From positions 1 through 32,123 of the forward strand of contig JASHUB010000009.1 of NCBI GenBank assembly GCA_030040265.1: 32,123 nucleotides of DNA. Reading direction: 5' to 3'. The notes under the pieces are model-generated. The model was not told where the DNA came from, ran no database searches, and saw only the letters and a list, made by a program, of their open reading frames with translations. This DNA is from Microcaldota archaeon (GTDB lineage: Archaea > Micrarchaeota > Micrarchaeia > Micrarchaeales > CABMGC01). Below are positions 26,064-32,123 of this stretch, piece by piece (the first letter of the stretch is position 1; every line of letters begins with the position of its first letter). The position numbers and the translations under genes were made by a program.

Positions 26064-26636
26064 TTAGGACGGGATGGGCTGCTGCTCGGCTGTGCTCGAT
26101 TCGGCCCGCCTGAGTTCGATGAACGCGCTGTCGAATGCCGCTTTGACTTTGGGGTTGCCGAGGAACCGGTCGAGCTCCGCCTGGGCGTCGCGCAGAACGA
26201 TGCTGGCAACCTCTCGTTCGTATTCTTCGCCTCCCCGTTCGTGATGCGGCGTCGATGCGACCGGCCTGAGAAGCTTGCCGGATCTGTCTGCAAATATGGC
26301 GTGCTTGATGCTCGTCTCAGGACCTTGACCGCCTTCTATTCCGAAGAGCACGACTATGGTTTCTGCAGCCTGCTTTCCCTGCTCGGTCTGCAGCAAAGCG
26401 GCCCTGGCGTCAGCGACCGCATAGTGGTAGAAGTGGCCTATGTCCCGGTCGCCACTCCATACGGGGACCTGATGCGACACTCCCTCGCTCCACCAGCCCG
26501 GTCGGGATGTTATTCCGCCCCTAGAATGATATGCGACCTGTTCCTGATCGACTTTCTGGCTCCTGACCCGTATCGAAGCAATCGTTGGCACTCCCTCCGG
26601 AGTCGGTGCCTGCCCGTTCACTACTTTCGCTGACAT
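26064..26636 (-). CDS. orphan hypothetical protein
   Basis: 191 aa from MSAKVVNGQAPTPEGVPTIASIRV...; TATA-like box about 33 nt upstream (ccttTTTATAcc on the minus strand). The upstream part of the listed ORF is probably non-coding. Confidence 0.6.
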   Translation of the reverse strand: MSAKVVNGQAPTPEGVPTIASIRVRSQKVDQEQVAYHSRGGITSRPGWWSEGVSHQVPVWSGDRDIGHFYHYAVADARAALLQTEQGKQAAETIVVLFGIEGGQGPETSIKHAIFADRSGKLLRPVASTPHHERGGEEYEREVASIVLRDAQAELDRFLGNPKVKAAFDSAFIELRRAESSTAEQQPIPS

Positions 26637-26642
26637 GATATC

Positions 26643-26657
26643 ACAACAAGATGTTGT
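26643..26657. repeat. perfect inverted repeat ACAACA-AGA-TGTTGT in promoter/start region of the 26064-26636 gene
   Basis: 6-bp arms, 3-nt centre, between the TATA-like box and the start codon. Confidence 0.6.
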
Positions 26658-26784
26658 CTTGAAGGTGGTATAAAAAGGTAACTGCGGCTGCGTCTCCTGA
26701 CGTTCCTTCCAAAATTCCGCGCAATTTAGACTCGTGTCGTTCCGGTCTTTACGCTTAAATACAAGCTCCGCAGATATTAGGAGT

Positions 26785-26865
26785 ATGGGGGAAGATGGAA
26801 ACAAGAAGTGTAACGGCAAACACAAGGTTTGTCGACGTTTTGGCTGCAACAGTAAGACGTTCTGA
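26785..26865 (+). CDS. candidate 26-aa Cys-rich basic microprotein
   Basis: MGEDGNKKCNGKHKVCRRFGCNSKTF*; ATG lies 25 nt after TTAAAT (26755-26760), ideal for a leaderless mRNA; overlaps the 5' end of the 26795 ORF in another frame. Confidence 0.3.
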   Translation: MGEDGNKKCNGKHKVCRRFGCNSKTF

Positions 26866-27499
26866 CGCGCACGAAGCGGCGCGTCTAGACTCTGCGCCGC
26901 GGTTCGTTTTTTCAAGTAGCTTCAGGCGCAACAGGCGCGGCGCTGCTACTGGGATGGCCGACGCGCTGAGCAACGCGGTCGACCTGATGAAGCCAGAGGA
27001 CATGCTCAATGGCAGGAAGTACACCAGGAAGCAGCTGGCCGCGATAGCGAAGTGGCAGAAGGGGATCAGGGTGCGCACATACGGCGCCGTGATGACCGGA
27101 TGCAAGAAGACGTTCTTCTTCAGCCTTGGGAGCAACCTCGCCGCGATGGGCGTCATAAAGGTCGCCCCGATGGTGGCCGCGGAGCTGCGCCTGGGCCCGT
27201 TCTGCGAAGCGACGGGCATAGCGATGGGCGCAAGCTTCTTCCTGCACGCTTGGGCGAACGACAGGCTGAAGAGAGACCTGGCGCACGTGCTCAACGACCT
27301 CAGGAGGCCCGGAGAGCGTTTCGACCAGCAGAGCTATGGCAAGCGCTTCAAGGATGCCGCAACGTGGACGGTGCACCAGTTCATAAAAGGCCCTGTCGCC
27401 AGGTTCAAGGAACAACTGATGCAGAAGATACGTGGAGAAACGCCGGCGAGCCAGACCGTTGATTCGGAGATGGCGCGGGCGCTGGAGGGGCTGTGGTGA
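26795..27499 (+). CDS. orphan protein with two hydrophobic segments
   Basis: 234 aa ORF; hydrophobic stretches around SLGSNLAAMGVIKVAPMVAA and ATGIAMGASFFLHAWA; the start may instead be ATG 26954 (MADALSNAVDL). Confidence 0.55.
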   Translation: METRSVTANTRFVDVLAATVRRSDAHEAARLDSAPRFVFSSSFRRNRRGAATGMADALSNAVDLMKPEDMLNGRKYTRKQLAAIAKWQKGIRVRTYGAVMTGCKKTFFFSLGSNLAAMGVIKVAPMVAAELRLGPFCEATGIAMGASFFLHAWANDRLKRDLAHVLNDLRRPGERFDQQSYGKRFKDAATWTVHQFIKGPVARFKEQLMQKIRGETPASQTVDSEMARALEGLW

Positions 27500-27554
27500 C
27501 CTGGCAAAAGGTGCGGCCGTGGGTCTATAAGAACCTGCTCTGAAGAATTGCATC

Positions 27555-28514
27555 ATGACAAAGCTCAGCCACTCGTTTTCTTACACTGTAGTGCCGAAGG
27601 CGCCGTACAACTTCAATCTCACGATGAAGAAGCCGGCGGGATGGTCGGTGTTCACCTCGTACGAGGTCTTCGATGAGGGAACGCTCTGGACTGCGTTCGC
27701 CTTCGAAGGGGTCCTTCTGGGGCTTAGGCTGAGGTCGCTCGGGACGACGGACAGGCCGAAGGTCTCGGTGACGGTCTTCACCAGGATTGGACTCGATGCA
27801 GGGATGGTGCAGCGGATAAAGGACGCGCTATACGGCAAGCTGGGCATGGGCCAGGACCTCCGCGCCTTCTATGCGGCGGCGCGGAAGGACAAGATCCTGA
27901 AGCACGTTGTTGACGACCTCTACGGGCTGCACGACACCGATTCGGGCAGCGTCTTCGACATAACGCTGCTCGCGATATGCCTGCAGATGGCGAACATAAA
28001 GCGGAGCAACCAGATGATGGACGCCATGATGAAGAAGTATGGCGAGGTCGCCGAGTTCGACGGCAGAAAGGTGAGAGTGTGGCCCCTGCCGCACACGCTC
28101 GCTGTGGTGGATGCGAAGAAGCTCGCGAAGGACTGCAACCTCGGCTACAGGGCGAAGAGCATAGTCAGGCTAGCCAAGAAGCTGGACACCGAGAGCTTCC
28201 CGAGCATCGAGGACCTGGAGCGGATGGAACCCGAGAAGGCGAAGGAGACGCTCCTCGAACTCCCGGGAGTCGGGGACTACTCCGCAGACATAATCAACCC
28301 GCACGGCGGATTCCCGATAGACGTCTGGTCTGCGGAGGTCTTCGGTAAACTCTTTTTCGGGAGGGAGCCGCGGAACAACAGGGCGGCCGTCGAGAGGGTG
28401 AAGCGGGAGGGCCTAAGGCGCTGGGGTATATGGGCCTGGATGGCCTTCTACTATGTCGCGCAGGACCTCGAGAACCTGTCGAGGAAGCTGGGCGTGAAAC
28501 TGCGTCTCGAGTAG
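27555..28514 (+). CDS. HhH-GPD superfamily (AlkA/OGG-like) DNA glycosylase
   Basis: LLELPGVGDYSADIINPHGGFPIDVWSAEVF: helix-hairpin-helix and candidate catalytic Asp; TATA-like tataag about 25 nt upstream. Confidence 0.82.
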   Translation: MTKLSHSFSYTVVPKAPYNFNLTMKKPAGWSVFTSYEVFDEGTLWTAFAFEGVLLGLRLRSLGTTDRPKVSVTVFTRIGLDAGMVQRIKDALYGKLGMGQDLRAFYAAARKDKILKHVVDDLYGLHDTDSGSVFDITLLAICLQMANIKRSNQMMDAMMKKYGEVAEFDGRKVRVWPLPHTLAVVDAKKLAKDCNLGYRAKSIVRLAKKLDTESFPSIEDLERMEPEKAKETLLELPGVGDYSADIINPHGGFPIDVWSAEVFGKLFFGREPRNNRAAVERVKREGLRRWGIWAWMAFYYVAQDLENLSRKLGVKLRLE

Positions 28515-28735
28515 AACCCAATGGAAAGACGTTTATATCAGAGATGCGCCATATAATATTGAAGGTAATATGTGACCAAAATATAACGGCATGAGTTACC
28601 TTCCGGCGTTCACGGCGCCTTCCTTCTCGGCCACATGCTTATCCTTTATCCAAAAAGACAAAACACACAACAAGCTTTAAGAAGGGGGAGCCACTAAGCC
28701 TGATTGTAACAGTCGGCACTGGGAGAGTGACGTTT

Positions 28736-29908
28736 ATGGACTTGAGCGGCAAGAAGGCGGCAGACGAGAGGAGAAGAAAGGAGCTTATCGACCTGGCGAG
28801 CGCAGCGGGCATAACGCTGCTCAGCAAGGAGGAGCTGGCGAGGGAAGGCAAGCCGGAACAGGTCCCGACGGACGATGTCGCGAAGAGGCTGCGCAAGATA
28901 TTGGAAAAACCATCCGAGTTGGAGAAAGCGGCGCTCGCGAAGAGGGAGAAGGCGGTTGCTGCGCAAGCCGCAAGGGCAGCGGCAACCGAACAGAAAAATG
29001 CGGCAACGCAGGCCACGCTCGACGAAAAGAAACTGCTTCTGACAGGTGCGCTGCAACGGGCGAGAGTGGTTGTCGCGAAGCACGCCGGGATAGACACTCC
29101 GGGAGACCTGACCCTTGATACGCTTCTTAGGATGCTTGAAGATGGCGACGCGCGGCTTCCGGGCATATTGGAGGACGCAAGGGTCGCCAGGGAGAGGGCG
29201 CGCGAAGAGCTAGAGAGCGCACAGGCTCTTGGAAAGTCAAACGCGGCAAAAGCGGAGGAGCATGCCCAAAGGGCGAAGGAACTCGGTGAGCGCGACGGCG
29301 TAGTCGCGCAGAGGGAAGCCGATGCCGGACTGCGCGAACAGGAAGCGCTGGCGAAGGAGACGGCTGCAACTGCGAGGATGCGTGCCGCCGAAGGTAAGGA
29401 ATTGGAAAATGCCGTGACGAGGAGGACCTTGGACACAGAACTGGCGGACCTAGGTGGCAGAATGGAAAGGCTCCAAGCATGGGAGGCGAAGCACGAACAG
29501 GATCTCGCCAAACTTGCAGGAATAGACCAAGAGCACGACGTGATAAAAGACGAGAGGCGAAGGCTCGCGGAGAATGCAGACCTGTGGCTTAGAACGACCC
29601 AGGATGGGGAAAGGAGACTGACCGAGGCATTGGCGCAATGCGAGACGGAGCTGACGCGCCTGGGAGAAACAGACCCTGTCGTTGCCCTAAGGCTTGCCGG
29701 GGCGCTCGGCACCATCAGGTCGCTCAGAGAGCAACAATCGACGCGCAATGACGGCAGGAGCACCGCGCAGCCCGTAGCAACGCCTCTGGCGGCGGCAGCG
29801 CCTGACGCGACACTGGCGACAGCGCGGCGCGATGGCCCTGCGACGCCGGCAAATGTCGAGTCTGTCGGGGCGCCCGCAAAGGTCACGACAGGCGGAAACG
29901 GCGGCTGA
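28736..29908 (+). CDS. long Ala/Glu-rich coiled-coil protein of unknown function
   Basis: 390 aa heptad-like sequence (EKAALAKREKAVAAQAARAAATEQ...), low-complexity Pro/Ala/Thr C-terminus. In-frame GTG at 28727 is an alternative start. Confidence 0.7.
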   Translation: MDLSGKKAADERRRKELIDLASAAGITLLSKEELAREGKPEQVPTDDVAKRLRKILEKPSELEKAALAKREKAVAAQAARAAATEQKNAATQATLDEKKLLLTGALQRARVVVAKHAGIDTPGDLTLDTLLRMLEDGDARLPGILEDARVARERAREELESAQALGKSNAAKAEEHAQRAKELGERDGVVAQREADAGLREQEALAKETAATARMRAAEGKELENAVTRRTLDTELADLGGRMERLQAWEAKHEQDLAKLAGIDQEHDVIKDERRRLAENADLWLRTTQDGERRLTEALAQCETELTRLGETDPVVALRLAGALGTIRSLREQQSTRNDGRSTAQPVATPLAAAAPDATLATARRDGPATPANVESVGAPAKVTTGGNGG

Positions 29909-29992
29909 GAAGCGCATCGACAGCATTCCGGTATTGCAATAAATAGTGGAAGTGTCAACGCTTTTTAAATCTAACTGCGCAAACTATATTAT

Positions 29993-31033
29993 ATGCGATC
30001 GGCATCCGGCGACGATGTCGTAAGCGCACCACAGTGGGACTTCACTGTTGGTGGACTAGGATCCTCCACCGTTCCCATCTTCCGCGAGGTCGCACACCTC
30101 TCTCATCCTGAGACCACAAGGACATTCGATAACCCTCAAGCTCTTACGCAGTACGCCATTAAGAAGGGTAAGATGCTCCCGAGCAAAAGGCAGATCAAGC
30201 GCATGCAGCGGTCCGGCAACCGCGATCCCTACTGGCCGACAATGCTGGAGGTGGATGTTTACAAGGGGCTGTTTGAAGGCAGCGGCGACGGGCTGATCCC
30301 CGTTCCGAAGCTCTGCATCCTGCCGATACCCGACGACAACCTTGAAGCGCTGCCTGAGCAAGGATTGGACATGAGCAAGGCCCTCCTCGCCGCGGTGAAG
30401 AGGGATCCGAAGCACGAGCACGAATCGTACAGGCTTCCTGGCGTCAGCAGGAAGTACGTTCCTGACGTCACGTTCACTGCGTTCGACAGCGAGGGGAACC
30501 AGTTCTTGGGCGAGGCCAAGAGTGCGGAGTACTTCACAAGGAGGGGCAGGCGGGGCAAGGATCCGTCAAAGTACGTTGAAAAGATACTCGCATTAAAGCG
30601 AGCCTATCCGTTCTTCAGGCTGGTGCTGTTCTCCGATGTGAGCGAAGAAGAACTGCGGAAGATATGGGATGCTGAGGGAATAAAGTACGGGATCCGCGAT
30701 GTGTACGACGAGTATTGCCAGGTATCTGACGGTGGTGCCATGAATGCGCGTGATGGCAGGGAGCAGCAGCGCAAAGCGGAGGAGTTCATGCGCGGGCTCA
30801 GGCAGAGGCCCGGCATCTTCGTGGCGAAAGACATAAACGAGCTGGTGGTTAGGATGCAGCGCGTCTGGACTACGGTGCTGATCATAGAGTTCAGCAACAG
30901 ATTATCCGAGGGAAGGAGAGTGCCAGGGATGCCTGATCCGGTGGCGTCAGCGCCGGCGCAGAGGAGGCCAGAAGTGCCAGAGCACAGTGGTTTGGGGAGG
31001 ATGGCGGGCATCCACAAGACTAGATGTCGATAA
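29993..31033 (+). CDS. putative PD-(D/E)XK-fold nuclease, orphan
   Basis: RKYVPDVTFTAFDSEGNQFLGEAKSAEYF shows PD-x(n)-E-x-K; MLEVDVYKGLFEG upstream could supply the helix-borne Glu; YPFFRLVLFSDVSEEEL downstream fits the core fold. TATA-like ctttttaaat upstream suggests a leaderless mRNA. Confidence 0.55.
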   Translation: MRSASGDDVVSAPQWDFTVGGLGSSTVPIFREVAHLSHPETTRTFDNPQALTQYAIKKGKMLPSKRQIKRMQRSGNRDPYWPTMLEVDVYKGLFEGSGDGLIPVPKLCILPIPDDNLEALPEQGLDMSKALLAAVKRDPKHEHESYRLPGVSRKYVPDVTFTAFDSEGNQFLGEAKSAEYFTRRGRRGKDPSKYVEKILALKRAYPFFRLVLFSDVSEEELRKIWDAEGIKYGIRDVYDEYCQVSDGGAMNARDGREQQRKAEEFMRGLRQRPGIFVAKDINELVVRMQRVWTTVLIIEFSNRLSEGRRVPGMPDPVASAPAQRRPEVPEHSGLGRMAGIHKTRCR

Positions 31034-31457
31034 CGACCCTTATGCTCCACGCTTTGCCGTGCTTGACTGTGAAGTCGTGCGGCGTCACCGCCTTGACGTC
31101 CATCTGAGTGTAATCCTTCTTCGTCTTCTTGAAGCGCAGGACTCCTGACACCTTTACAGCCCCAGAAGATCCTGTGACTTTCACCTCATCGAACTTGTAG
31201 GCCATGAGTGAACTTGCGTCGACCTTTGACAGGACGGCCTGCAAGACATACCAAGCAGCGTTTTCCTTCGAGTCGGCTTTCTCGCTTATGCGCAAACTTC
31301 CCTCCCTACCGCCATCCTTGCCTAGTTTCTTCAGATCGAAGCGCACGTTGAGCATGGCGAGAACCGAGTTCTCAATCGCCTCTCCGAAGCTCCTGCCGTA
31401 TCCGACGAACGCTATGTCGGCGGTGTGGGGGAGATACCTGAACTTTTTCAGGGGCAT
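31020..31457 (-). CDS. archease (RtcB ligase activator family)
   Basis: FRYLPHTADIAFVGYGRSFGEAIENSVLAMLNV...and C-terminal DVKAVTPHDFTVKHGKAWSIRVVIDI match archease. Confidence 0.92.
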   Translation of the reverse strand: MPLKKFRYLPHTADIAFVGYGRSFGEAIENSVLAMLNVRFDLKKLGKDGGREGSLRISEKADSKENAAWYVLQAVLSKVDASSLMAYKFDEVKVTGSSGAVKVSGVLRFKKTKKDYTQMDVKAVTPHDFTVKHGKAWSIRVVIDI

Positions 31458-31578
31458 GAATTAGATTCTGCAAGCACCTTTATATATGCTCATTATGGAA
31501 TATTACTGTCCGATGAAGATAAGAGTAACTGCTGAAGCGTGATGATGCCCATTTCGGCTGAGGACTTTTGGTGATTGC

Positions 31579-32123
31579 ATAAGATATGATAAGAGGATCG
31601 CCACTGCACTCTTGATAATATTCACGATCGCGCTGCTCGCTAACGCGTTCAGCGTGACGTCGCTCTCGGTGCAGGACACCAACGCAACGACCTACGTTGT
31701 CGTGCCCATGCTGATGCTCCCGATATTCGCGTTCTTCACGATGAAGAGCGACGTGTGGCCGAATGTCGGGAAGCGCGACATAATCGCCGGCGCGATGATC
31801 GGCGCGGCTTATCTGTTCGACGTAGTCGCCGTCTGGTATGCGTCCTCGTTCGAGTTCGTGGGCCTGAGGCTCGACCTCCTGCTGCTCCCGATAGGGCTGA
31901 CAGCGATCGTCACGCTGCTGTTCGGGCTCGAGAACCTGGGCAAGTTCAAGGCGTTCCTGCTCTATTCCGTTGTTGCGTCTCCAGTCGTGTTGACTCCGAT
32001 AATCGGACTTGCGCAGGGCTTCACGGTATTGAACACTGTCATCGTGTACGACATAATACACGTGTTCGTGCCCGCGGCTACGTACCTCGCACCGATAAGC
32101 ATAATCGCAAACGGGTACAGCAT
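31579..32123 (+). CDS. polytopic membrane protein, truncated at the right edge
   Basis: Open frame absent from the ORF track (no stop in window): (M/I)RYDKRIATALLIIFTIALLANAFSVTSLSVQDTNATTYVVVPMLMLPIFAFFTMKSDVWPNVGKRDIIAGAMIGAAYLFDVVAVWYASS...; the first canonical start is only TTG 31612. Confidence 0.65.
   Translation, partial: MRYDKRIATALLIIFTIALLANAFSVTSLSVQDTNATTYVVVPMLMLPIFAFFTMKSDVWPNVGKRDIIAGAMIGAAYLFDVVAVWYASSFEFVGLRLDLLLLPIGLTAIVTLLFGLENLGKFKAFLLYSVVASPVVLTPIIGLAQGFTVLNTVIVYDIIHVFVPAATYLAPISIIANGYS

Noticed and set aside
28591-28680. Small ORF MSYLPAFTAPSFSATCLSFIQKDKTHNKL
   Set aside because: No well-spaced promoter or ribosome-binding site and no recognisable features; likely chance in the intergenic region.
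28639-29958. Minus-strand 439-aa Ser/Ala-rich ORF
   Set aside because: Antisense to the coiled-coil gene at 28736-29908; low-complexity Ser/Ala composition is what the complement of Glu/Ala/Lys-rich codons gives.
29993-31033. Transposon (TnsA-like) interpretation of the PD-(D/E)XK gene
   Set aside because: No TnsB/TnsC-like partner, terminal repeats or target-site duplication noticed; kept only as an orphan nuclease candidate.
31480-32061. Minus-strand 193-aa ORF
   Set aside because: Arg/Glu/Tyr-rich shadow of the plus-strand hydrophobic membrane protein at the right edge.

Overview
The window looks like compact archaeal DNA, possibly a DPANN-type lineage. The evidence is TATA-like boxes 25-35 nt upstream of start codons, GGTGAT-type ribosome-binding sites, class III prepilin-like signals, archease and a CDC48 ATPase. 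No rRNA, CRISPR array or transposase was seen. Left to right: CDC48/VCP-like AAA ATPase (truncated at the left edge), M50 site-2-protease-like protein, tRNA-Gln, cupin, a membrane-anchored surface protein, a polytopic protein with a prepilin-like N-terminus, phosphoglycerate kinase, a coiled-coil protein, a small secreted protein, three consecutive TrkA-N/RCK proteins, a type IV pilus/T2SS-like assembly operon (HTH-coiled-coil, ATPase, unknown, two TadC/ArlJ-like proteins), a convergent six-gene operon (CBS-HPF-like protein plus five pilin-like proteins, three of them giant with LamG, PQQ-propeller or Ig-like ectodomains), tRNA-Cys, an AlkZ/HTH_42-like glycosylase, two orphan proteins, an HhH-GPD glycosylase, a long coiled-coil protein, a PD-(D/E)XK-like putative nuclease, archease, and a membrane protein truncated at the right edge. 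The most interesting system is the ~15 kb pilus/adhesin locus at 9.7-24.8 kb. It has lectin-like pseudopilins and is led by a putative ribosome-hibernation-type regulator. Other notable points are tRNA-first transcription units, RCK membrane proteins without a canonical K+ filter, a tandem 44-bp promoter element, and a possible AUA start codon. All family calls are by eye; no searches were run.
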